Assembly (NCBI GenBank): GCA_013362835.1
Contig: JABFVJ010000425.1
Location: 1-11,960, forward strand
Direction: 5' to 3'
Length of the DNA stretch: 11,960 bases
DNA from: Nonomuraea sp.
GTDB lineage: Bacteria; Actinomycetota; Actinomycetes; Streptosporangiales; Streptosporangiaceae
The notes beneath the pieces were generated by a model that was not told the origin of the DNA, searched no databases, and saw only the letters and a list, made by a program, of their open reading frames with translations. Below, piece by piece: positions 6,425 to 11,960 of this stretch. Position 1 is the first letter of the stretch. Each line of letters opens with the position of its first letter. Both the position numbers and the translations under genes were made by a program.

Positions 6425-6540
6425 GACCGTCCCAACGCCCCGGGCCAAGGTCCCGTAACCGTCACAGCACCCCCGGGCCGAGGTCCCGTGGCCGTCTTAG
6501 TGGTCCTGGGCTGGGGTCCTGTGGCCGTCTCAGCGATCTC
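6425..6540 (+). repeat. Four degenerate 33-bp tandem repeats between thioesterase and hydrolase-ABC genes
   Basis: The 150-base spacer (6418-6567) contains four units anchored on CCGTC at 6427, 6459, 6492 and 6525, spaced 32, 33 and 33 bases. The first three share a pattern of CCGTC, then a CC(C)GGGC(C/T) block, then GGTCC(C/T)(G/T), and the fourth decays after CCGTCTCAGCGATC. They are too diverged for recent slippage, and no convincing open frame or stem runs through them. They may be a relic minisatellite or protein-binding sites upstream of the hydrolase-ABC operon. Confidence 0.7.
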
Positions 6541-6567
6541 TCAGGTGGGGAAAGTAGGCTTCCCGGC

Positions 6568-9348
6568 ATGAAACGTGTGGCCGCGCTGGTCGCGGTGCTC
6601 GCCGTCCTCGGGGTGACGACGTGGCTGGTGTGGCCGTCCGTGCCGGAGGCGCGCGGTCAGGATCAGCGCATCGCGGTCGTCGACGGGCCGGCCGACGACC
6701 AGCGGGTCGAGCTCGACGCGACGTTCTTCCCGCCCGCGGGCGGCGGAAGGGCGCCCGTCGTGCTGGTCGCCCACGGGTTCGGCGGCACGAAGCAGAGCGT
6801 CCGGCAGCAGGCGTCCCGCCTGGCGCAGGACGGTTACGCCGTGCTGACCTGGTCGGCGCGCGGCTTCGGCAGCTCCACCGGCGAGATCGCGCTCAACTCG
6901 CCCGACTACGAGGTCAAAGACGTCAAGCAGCTCGTCGACTGGCTGGCCAAGCGCCCCGAGGTGCAGCTCGACGCCGCGGGCGACCCGCGCGTGGGCATCG
7001 TGGGCGGCTCCTACGGCGGCGCCATCGCCCTGATGACGGCCGCCTTCGACCAGCGCATCGACGCCATCGTCCCCCAGATCACCTGGGCCGACCTGGCCGA
7101 CGCCCTCTTCCCCAACGCCGCCACCCAGCCGACCAGCCAGACCACCACCGCCCAGGCCACCAGCGGGCAGCCCACCACGGGACAGAACACCAGCACCACC
7201 GCTCAAGGCACCGGCACCACCGCTCAGGGGTCCACCGCTCAAGGCACCGGGGCGCAGGGGGTTGAGGGGCAAGGGGGCGGGGTGCCCGTCGCCATTGGGC
7301 AGGGCGTCGACAATGGCGTCTTCAAGCGCATGTGGGCGGGCATCTTCTTCGGCCAGGGCGTCTCCCTCGACACCTTCGCCACCCAGTCCCGCCGCCAGGC
7401 CGCCGAGCCGCCCACCGCCGAGCAGGCGAGGTGCGGCCGCTTCCTGCCCGCGATCTGCGACATCTACCAGCAGGTCGCGAAGGACGGCAGGCCGACGCCC
7501 GAGGCGATCGCGCTGCTGCGCAAGTCCAGCCCGATCACCGTGGCCGGCCAGATCAAGGCGCCCACCCTGCTCATCCAGGGCCAGCGCGACTCGCTGTTCC
7601 CGCTCGCCCACGCCGACGCCAACGCCAGGGCCAGCGCCGCCGGCGGCACCCCGGTCGGTCTCGCCTGGTTCGACGGCGGGCACGACGGCGGCAACGGCGA
7701 GGCCGACTGGCTCTACGACCAGTCCTCCGCGTGGTTCGCCCGCTACCTGAAGGGCGAGTCCGCCCCGCAGGCCAGCGCGTTCACCGTCACCCGCGACGGC
7801 GGCCGCGACCCCGGCACCCGCCAGCGCATCAGGCTCCACCCCGAGGCCGCCTCCTACCCCGGCCTCGCGGGCACCGCCACCACCCCGGTCGAGCTGTCCG
7901 GCCCCGAGCAGAACATCGTCAACCCGCCGGGCGGCGCCCCCGCCTCGATCTCGACCGTCCCGGGCGTCGGCGGCCTGCTCGGCGGCGGCCAGGGCGGCGC
8001 GGGCGTGTCCATCGACATGCCCGGCCAGAGCGCCGCGTTCGAGTCACGGCCGCTCACCGCCCCGCTCCAGCTCACCGGCAGCTCCACCGTCAAGGTCAAG
8101 GTGTCGGGCAAGGGCCAGGCCACCCTCTTCGCCAAGCTCTACGACGTGGCCGAGGCCACCCAGCTGCCCATCCTGCCCGCGGGGCTGGCGGCGCCGTTCC
8201 GGGTGACGATCCCCGAGGGCTCCGGCAGCGCCGAGGCCACGGTCACCCTGCCCGCGGTCGACTACCGGTTCGCGGTGGGCCATCGGCTCCGGCTCGTGGT
8301 GACGACGACGGACATGGGCTTCGCGACCCCGGCCGAACCGGCCGCGTACCGCGTCTCCCTGGCCTCCCCCACCCTGAGCGTGCCCACGGTCAGCACCCTG
8401 GCCGCGCCGCCGACCGGGGTGGCGTGGTGGGTGTGGGCGATGCCCCTGGCCGCCGTCCTCGTCGGCGCCCTCATCCTGGCCGCCGGCCGCGGTTCCTCCC
8501 GGTCCGGCCTTCTCCGCCGTACGCCTGCTCCCGCGCCTTCGGGTGCCACGGCGGAAACGCGGGCGCCGGACGCCGCCGATCCGGCTGCGGCGGTCCCCGC
8601 GGGGGGACACGACGTGCCGTTGGAGATCGTCGGGCTGACCAAGGCGTACCGGAACGGGGAGCTGGCCGTCGACGGGCTGTCGTTCCGGGTCGAGCAGGGG
8701 CAGGTGCTCGGCCTGCTCGGCCCCAACGGCGCCGGGAAGACGACCACGATGCGGATGATGATGGGCCTCATCCGCCCCGACGACGGCGAGATCCGCATCT
8801 TCGGCGATCCCGTCACCCCGGGCGCGCCCGTGCTGTCCAGGCTCGGGTCGTTCGTGGAGGGCCCCGGGTTCCTGCCGCACCTGTCCGGGCGCGACAACAT
8901 CGAGCTCTACTGGGCCGCCACCGGCCGTCCTGCCGCCGACGCCCACTTCGAGGAGGCGCTGGAGATCGCCGGCCTCGGCAAGGCGCTGGAACGCGCGGTC
9001 CGCACCTACTCCCAGGGCATGCGCCAGCGCCTCGCGATCGCGCAGGCCATGCTCGGCCTGCCCGACCTGCTCGTGCTCGACGAGCCCACCAACGGGCTCG
9101 ACCCGCCCCAGATCAGGGAGATGCGCGAGGTGCTCAAGCGCTACGCGCGCGACGGCCGTACCGTGATCGTCTCCAGCCACATGCTGGCCGAGGTGGAGCA
9201 GACCTGCAGCCACGTGGTGGTCATGCACCGCGGGCGGCTGGTCTCCAGCGGGCCGGTGTCGCGGCTGCTGAGCTCGGCGACGGGCAACGGGCACGGCGGG
9301 CCGCGCCTGGAAGACGTGTTCCTCGACCTCATCGGAGACAGATCATGA
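6568..9348 (+). CDS. S15/CocE-type alpha/beta hydrolase fused to an ABC transporter ATPase
   Basis: The chain has 926 residues in one uninterrupted frame. Residues 4-22 form a signal anchor. About 32-395 is an alpha/beta hydrolase of the X-Pro dipeptidyl-peptidase (S15)/CocE type, with oxyanion-side VAHGFGG (67-73) and a likely triad S148 (GGSYGG), D341 (GQRDSLFP) and H372 (GGHDGG). About 400-605 resembles the C-terminal jelly-roll domain of that family. A membrane helix (about 617-639) is followed by a Pro/Ala linker and a full ABC ATPase (684-926): Walker A GPNGAGKT (718-725), Glu764 in place of the Q-loop Gln, signature YSQGMRQR (814-821), Walker B LLVLDEP (834-840) and H-loop H871. The hydrolase would be outside and the ATPase inside. 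Residues 187-238 are a Gln/Thr/Gly-rich insertion. TAGGCT, 7 bases before the ATG, hints at a leaderless start. The permease overlaps by 4 bases. Confidence 0.9.
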   Translation: MKRVAALVAVLAVLGVTTWLVWPSVPEARGQDQRIAVVDGPADDQRVELDATFFPPAGGGRAPVVLVAHGFGGTKQSVRQQASRLAQDGYAVLTWSARGFGSSTGEIALNSPDYEVKDVKQLVDWLAKRPEVQLDAAGDPRVGIVGGSYGGAIALMTAAFDQRIDAIVPQITWADLADALFPNAATQPTSQTTTAQATSGQPTTGQNTSTTAQGTGTTAQGSTAQGTGAQGVEGQGGGVPVAIGQGVDNGVFKRMWAGIFFGQGVSLDTFATQSRRQAAEPPTAEQARCGRFLPAICDIYQQVAKDGRPTPEAIALLRKSSPITVAGQIKAPTLLIQGQRDSLFPLAHADANARASAAGGTPVGLAWFDGGHDGGNGEADWLYDQSSAWFARYLKGESAPQASAFTVTRDGGRDPGTRQRIRLHPEAASYPGLAGTATTPVELSGPEQNIVNPPGGAPASISTVPGVGGLLGGGQGGAGVSIDMPGQSAAFESRPLTAPLQLTGSSTVKVKVSGKGQATLFAKLYDVAEATQLPILPAGLAAPFRVTIPEGSGSAEATVTLPAVDYRFAVGHRLRLVVTTTDMGFATPAEPAAYRVSLASPTLSVPTVSTLAAPPTGVAWWVWAMPLAAVLVGALILAAGRGSSRSGLLRRTPAPAPSGATAETRAPDAADPAAAVPAGGHDVPLEIVGLTKAYRNGELAVDGLSFRVEQGQVLGLLGPNGAGKTTTMRMMMGLIRPDDGEIRIFGDPVTPGAPVLSRLGSFVEGPGFLPHLSGRDNIELYWAATGRPAADAHFEEALEIAGLGKALERAVRTYSQGMRQRLAIAQAMLGLPDLLVLDEPTNGLDPPQIREMREVLKRYARDGRTVIVSSHMLAEVEQTCSHVVVMHRGRLVSSGPVSRLLSSATGNGHGGPRLEDVFLDLIGDRS
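9334..9338 (+). promoter_or_regulatory. Ribosome binding site of the ABC permease
   Basis: GGAGA within the last codons of the ATPase lies 6 bases before the ATG at 9345. Together with the ATGA overlap it fixes that start. Confidence 0.6.
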
Positions 9349-10193
9349 CCGCCGCGCCCGGCTACGCGCCCCGCCGCACGCTGCCGCTGCGCGTGGAGAT
9401 CGTCAGGCAGTTCAAGCGGCGGCGCACGATCGCCATGTTCGGGCTGCTGCTGGCGTTGCCGTGGGTGCTGGTGATCGCGTTCCAGTTCGGGCCGGAGCCG
9501 GCCGACGAGGGGCAGGCGTCGCTGCGGATCACCGACCTCGCGACCGCGAGCGGCCTCAACTTCGCGGCGTTCGCGCTGTCGGTGTCGGCGAGTTTCCTGC
9601 TGGTGGTGGCGGTCGCGCTGTTCTGCGGCGACACGGTGGCCAGCGAGGCCAACTGGTCGTCGCTGCGCTACCTGCTGGCCGCGCCGATCCCCCGCGACCG
9701 CCTGCTGCGGCAGAAGCTGATCGTCGCGCTCGGCTACTCGGCGGCGGCGGTCATCTGCCTGCCGCTGATGGCGCTGCTGGCGGGCACGCTGGCGTTCGGC
9801 TGGCACGACATCCAGGTGCCCGGCACCGGGGAGACGATCCCGGCGCTCGACGTACTGCCCCGGTTCGGGATCGTGATCGGCTACGCGCTGGTCAGCCAGC
9901 TCGTGGTGGCGGCCCTCGCGTTCTTCGTCTCCACGCTCACCGACTCGCCGCTCGGCGCGGTGGGGGGCGCGGTCGGGCTGTGGATCGTGAGCACCATCCT
10001 GCAGGCGGTGGAGGCTCTGGGGGCGTTGCGCGAGTTCCTGCCGACGTTCTGGAACAACGCCTGGCTCGACGCCCTGGCCCCCGAGCTCGACTGGAGCGGC
10101 ATGATCAAGGGCGCGTCGGTGTCGATCACGTACGCCGCGATCCTGCTGGCCGTGGCCTTCCGCCGCTTCCGCCGCAAGGACGTGGTCAGCTGA
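9345..10193 (+). CDS. ABC-2 type transporter permease
   Basis: The protein has 282 residues and about six membrane helices (roughly 30-48, 72-94, 127-150, 174-195, 203-225, 260-274), the layout of an ABC-2 permease of the NosY/BcrB type. An Arg/Lys-rich amphipathic N-terminus (PLRVEIVRQFKRRRTI) precedes helix 1. The segment GDTVASEANWSSLRYLLAAP and the following IPRDRLLRQK (95-124) match the cytoplasmic coupling loop that contacts the ATPase. The ATG overlaps the stop of the hydrolase-ATPase gene (ATGA), so the two are surely one translational unit. With one ATPase and one permease, the transporter would work as a 2+2 assembly carrying two hydrolase domains on the outside. Such pairs usually export peptides, antibiotics or lipids. 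The C-terminus ends FRRFRRKDVVS on the cytoplasmic side. A strong hairpin follows 37 bases later. Confidence 0.92.
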   Translation: MTAAPGYAPRRTLPLRVEIVRQFKRRRTIAMFGLLLALPWVLVIAFQFGPEPADEGQASLRITDLATASGLNFAAFALSVSASFLLVVAVALFCGDTVASEANWSSLRYLLAAPIPRDRLLRQKLIVALGYSAAAVICLPLMALLAGTLAFGWHDIQVPGTGETIPALDVLPRFGIVIGYALVSQLVVAALAFFVSTLTDSPLGAVGGAVGLWIVSTILQAVEALGALREFLPTFWNNAWLDALAPELDWSGMIKGASVSITYAAILLAVAFRRFRRKDVVS

Positions 10194-10230
10194 CCCCGCG
10201 GCCGCGGATCGGGCCCCACGACCGACCCCG

Positions 10231-10277
10231 CCGACCGGCCTCAGCCGTGGTCGGACGCCACGGCTGAGGCCGGTCGG
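10231..10277. terminator. Bidirectional hairpin terminator
   Basis: Left arm CCGACCGGCCTCAGCCGTGG (10231-10250) and its exact reverse complement at 10258-10277 form a perfect 20-bp stem with a 7-base loop. The stem can extend 4 pairs further (one G-U), up to the stop codon of the VOC gene at 10282. There is no T tract on either strand, as is usual for actinobacterial hairpin terminators. Its place between two convergent genes fits termination from both sides. Confidence 0.88.
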
Positions 10278-10281
10278 TGGG

Positions 10282-10752
10282 TCAGCCCTTGGCGGCCTCT
10301 TCCAGGCCCCTGATGTCGATCTTCTGCATGCCCAGCATGGCCTGCACGACGCGCTGGGCGGCGGCCGGGTCGGGGACGCTCATCAGCTCCTGGAGCGCCC
10401 GTGGGACGATCTGCCAGGACAGGCCGTAGCGGTCCTTCAGCCAGCCGCACTGGGACTCCTCGCCGCCCTCGGTGAGCTTGGTCCACAGGTCGTCGACCTC
10501 CTCCTGCGTGGTGCAGTCGACGTACAGGGAGATCGCCTCGGTGAAGGTGTAGCGGGGGCCGCCGTTCAGGGCGAGGAAACGCTGACCGGCCAGCTCGAAC
10601 GTGACCATCATCGCCTGCCCGGCGGGCCCGGGGCCGCCCTCGCCGTAACGCTGGACGTCGAGGACGCGGGAGCCCTCGAAGAGCGAGGTGTAGAACTCGG
10701 CGGCCTCCTCGGCCTGGTTGTCGAACCACAGGTAGGTCGTGATCTTCTGCAT
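10282..10752 (-). CDS. VOC family protein, PhnB/3-demethylubiquinone methyltransferase-like
   Basis: The protein has 156 residues and opens MQKITTYLWFDNQAEEAAEF, with FYTSLFEGS following. This is the standard start of the PF06983-type VOC proteins that older databases label PhnB or '3-demethylubiquinone-9 3-methyltransferase'. Other landmarks are LAGQRFLALNGGP, ISLYVDCTTQEEVDDLW, CGWLKDRYGLSWQIVP and the C-terminal RVVQAMLGMQKIDIRGLEEA, which recurs in this family. The fold is the paired beta-alpha-beta-beta-beta module of glyoxalase and bleomycin-resistance proteins, but the catalytic activity of this branch is not settled. I see no reason to assign ubiquinone or phosphonate metabolism. GGAAGGA lies 11 bases upstream of the ATG. 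A perfect 20-bp palindrome lies 27 bases upstream of the start. The 3' end abuts the shared hairpin terminator. Confidence 0.9.
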   Translation of the reverse strand: MQKITTYLWFDNQAEEAAEFYTSLFEGSRVLDVQRYGEGGPGPAGQAMMVTFELAGQRFLALNGGPRYTFTEAISLYVDCTTQEEVDDLWTKLTEGGEESQCGWLKDRYGLSWQIVPRALQELMSVPDPAAAQRVVQAMLGMQKIDIRGLEEAAKG

Positions 10753-10779
10753 GTCGCCGATCGTCCTTCCATACGTCCG

Positions 10780-10799
10780 GGGGCGGGACGTCCCGCCCC
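10780..10799. promoter_or_regulatory. Perfect 20-bp palindrome, possible operator
   Basis: GGGGCGGGACGTCCCGCCCC is fully self-complementary with no spacer, centred on ACGT. It lies in the 109-base gap between the phosphotransferase stop and the VOC start, 27 bases before the VOC ATG. That position suits an operator for a dimeric regulator. As it has no loop, it makes a poor terminator for the upstream gene, though this cannot be excluded. The rest of the gap holds an AT-rich patch at 10853-10862 and nothing else I can name. Confidence 0.45.
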
Positions 10800-10861
10800 G
10801 CCTTCTCGCCGACGCGTCGAACGGGCTCGGGCCGGATCGACACGCGTACCGGAAGAATTTT

Positions 10862-11674
10862 TCAGAAGGGTCCGAGCCGGGCGGCGACGTCCAGCCAGGC
10901 GGTCACCTCGGAGGCCGTGAAGTGGCGAATCGCCCAGTCCACCTGACGCAGGCTCATGTGCGCCCAGCACACCGCCGCCACCCCATCGGACCACGTCGCC
11001 ACCTCGCCGGGCAGTGCTGCCAGGAGGTCCGGCGCGCGGCGGGCCAGGGTGAAGCGGAGGGTGTACAGGTCGAAGTCGGCGTTGCCGCGGCAGGCGCCGT
11101 CCCAGTCGATCACGCCGGTGACCGTGCCCGACTCGTCCACCAGGACGTTCTCGGGGTGGAAGTCGGTGTGGACGAGGTCGTCGCCCTCCAGCGTGTCGGC
11201 GTACGCCCGGCCGATCTCCTCCACCTGGTCGAGCAGGCGGCGGGTGCGACCGTCGTAGGCGCGCAGCGAGGAGTGCAGGCAGAAGCCGGGACCGTCCTCG
11301 CGCAGGAACAGCCGCAGCGGCGGCACGCCGGGGCGTCCGGCGAGGAGGCCGCGCTGGCGGCGGTTGACCTCGACCATGGAACGCACGACCGCCTCGGTGG
11401 GCCGCCGCGGGGTGCTGCCGGGCAGGAGCTCCTGGACGACGACCGGCGCGTGCACCAGCTCGTACGCCGGCGCCGGCACCCCGCCGGACCGCGCGACCGC
11501 CAGCAACTCGCTCACGTCGGGCCCGAGGGTGAGGACGGAGCGGTGCCCGTCCGGCCAGCGCACGTAGGCGGCCCCCACCTGGCCCCCGGGGCACGGACCG
11601 TCGTAGACGAGAGGAACGGGCAGGCCGGCGAGGTGGGCGCGGGCGTCGAGCCTGGGGACAGGAGGCGGAATCAT
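10862..11674 (-). CDS. Aminoglycoside phosphotransferase (APH) family kinase
   Basis: The protein has 270 residues with the C-terminal catalytic half of the APH/choline kinase fold well preserved. The catalytic loop is HTDFHPEN (169-176), with D171 as the likely base and N176 as metal ligand. The metal-binding Asp of the DFG-equivalent is D190 in VIDWDGA, followed by NADFDLYTLRF (198-208). The N-terminal lobe is short, with VVVQELLPG (78-86) as the hinge-like segment, so the nucleotide-binding lobe may be reduced. Many such actinobacterial genes phosphorylate unknown small molecules; the sequence gives no support for aminoglycoside resistance as such. AGGAGG (11683-11688) is 8 bases before the ATG, a strong ribosome binding site that fixes the start. 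It lies 45 bases downstream of the small acidic protein gene on the same strand, with which it may be co-transcribed. Confidence 0.88.
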   Translation of the reverse strand: MIPPPVPRLDARAHLAGLPVPLVYDGPCPGGQVGAAYVRWPDGHRSVLTLGPDVSELLAVARSGGVPAPAYELVHAPVVVQELLPGSTPRRPTEAVVRSMVEVNRRQRGLLAGRPGVPPLRLFLREDGPGFCLHSSLRAYDGRTRRLLDQVEEIGRAYADTLEGDDLVHTDFHPENVLVDESGTVTGVIDWDGACRGNADFDLYTLRFTLARRAPDLLAALPGEVATWSDGVAAVCWAHMSLRQVDWAIRHFTASEVTAWLDVAARLGPF

Positions 11675-11682
11675 CTCAACGG

Positions 11683-11688
11683 CCTCCT
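11683..11688 (-). promoter_or_regulatory. Strong ribosome binding site of the APH gene
   Basis: AGGAGG on the minus strand, 8 bases upstream of ATG 11674, is the best match to the anti-Shine-Dalgarno sequence among the genes here. Confidence 0.7.
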
Positions 11689-11719
11689 GAGCCCCGCTCG
11701 GGTCGGCTGCCGGAGGGTG

Positions 11720-11845
11720 TCAGGCCCAGTGAGGGGGCTTGTTGTCGAGGTAGAAGGAGTCGGGGTCCGGGTCGCGCCAGTCGCCCCAGCCGAGGTCGGT
11801 ATCGTCCGAAGTCTGCTCCGGGAGAAATTCGTCCACGGAAAACAT
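11720..11845 (-). CDS. Small acidic protein (41 residues), function unknown
   Basis: The short frame from ATG 11845 encodes 41 residues opening MFSVDEFLPEQTSDDTDLGW and ending DNKPPHWA. It is strongly acidic (about ten Asp/Glu) and tryptophan-rich, with DDTDLGWGDW in the middle and a C-terminal PPHW. I recall short actinobacterial proteins with the same DDTD-GWG and PPHW pattern but know no function for them. There is no signal peptide or membrane segment, so it should be cytoplasmic. The frame is open further upstream, but that part is basic, unlike the rest, and crosses the likely promoter region; AGG 4 bases before the ATG is a weak ribosome binding site. It lies directly upstream of the APH gene on the same strand. 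Confidence 0.65.
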   Translation of the reverse strand: MFSVDEFLPEQTSDDTDLGWGDWRDPDPDSFYLDNKPPHWA

Positions 11846-11890
11846 GCTACCTAGACATACAAACCAGTACCTGTGAGATCGGCGCGTCCA

Positions 11891-11919
11891 CGGACAGCCT
11901 GCTCGCGCGGCGGTACGAT
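11891..11919 (+). promoter_or_regulatory. Promoter-like sequence for a rightward gene at the window edge
   Basis: CGGACA (11891-11896), a 17-base spacer and TACGAT (11914-11919) resemble a housekeeping promoter. The expected start is near 11926. It points towards GTG 11946 and the in-frame ATG 11958, which may begin a gene beyond the window. The region 11846-11960 otherwise holds the divergent upstream sequence of the small protein gene. Confidence 0.4.
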
Positions 11920-11960
11920 GCGATGGCAGGTGTCGCCGATCCCCCGTGAGGCTGCGCATG

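Noticed and set aside
6423..6458. 11-codon peptide frame after the thioesterase
   Set aside because: It arises from the 33-bp repeat unit and has no ribosome binding site or support as a gene.
6548..6564. GGGAA/TTCCC hairpin just before the hydrolase-ABC start as a regulator
   Set aside because: Only 5 pairs with a 7-base loop. It is too weak to claim, and it overlaps a plausible -10 box.
7332..9344. Upstream extension of the permease frame through the hydrolase-ATPase gene
   Set aside because: It is an out-of-frame translation of the fused gene. ATG 9345 has a ribosome binding site and an ATGA overlap.
10282..10752. Ubiquinone biosynthesis methyltransferase or phosphonate gene
   Set aside because: Old database names for this VOC branch; the protein has no SAM-binding motif.
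10862..11674. Aminoglycoside resistance gene
   Set aside because: The kinase fold is clear, but nothing in the sequence or context points to antibiotic substrates. APH-fold genes of unknown substrate are common.

Overview
The window is very GC-rich, with strong G/C preference at third codon positions, frequent GTG starts, 4-base stop/start overlaps and several starts lacking a clear ribosome binding site. This fits a high-GC actinomycete. A Streptosporangiales-type genome such as Nonomuraea is my guess only. It looks chromosomal. I see no tRNA, rRNA, CRISPR array, insertion sequence or prophage gene, and no gene-free stretch above 300 bases.

Left part (1-4560): the 3' end of a probable short-chain dehydrogenase runs into a convergent SAM-dependent methyltransferase, with an imperfect tandem duplication at their junction. 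A copper pair follows on the plus strand: CopC (signal peptide, histidine-brace copper site, C-terminal anchor) and CopD (polytopic membrane protein), overlapping by 4 bases. A roughly 10-helix, histidine-rich membrane protein of unrecognised family converges on copD and overlaps its end by 43 bp. A second methyltransferase lies just upstream of that membrane protein on the same strand.

Middle (4560-6570): a cytochrome P450 with an N-terminal extension of five 11-residue repeats is transcribed leftward, 10 bases ahead of the second methyltransferase. P450, methyltransferase and membrane protein may share a transcript, but the membrane gene also has a promoter-like sequence that would give a leaderless mRNA. 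A PaaI-type hotdog thioesterase is divergent from the P450. It is followed by a 150-base spacer holding four degenerate 33-bp repeats.

Right part (6568-11960): the most striking locus is a single 926-residue chain joining an extracytoplasmic S15/CocE-type alpha/beta hydrolase, a transmembrane segment and a cytoplasmic ABC ATPase. It is translationally coupled to an ABC-2 permease. Together they look like a self-contained transporter with a hydrolase tethered on its outer face. A perfect 20-bp hairpin separates this operon from a convergent VOC/PhnB-like gene. Beyond that lie an APH-type phosphotransferase and a 41-residue acidic protein, all on the minus strand. A promoter-like sequence at the right edge points to a rightward gene starting at or beyond the window end.

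The genes form several small functional groups (copper handling, P450/methyltransferase, hydrolase-ABC export) rather than one recognisable biosynthetic cluster.
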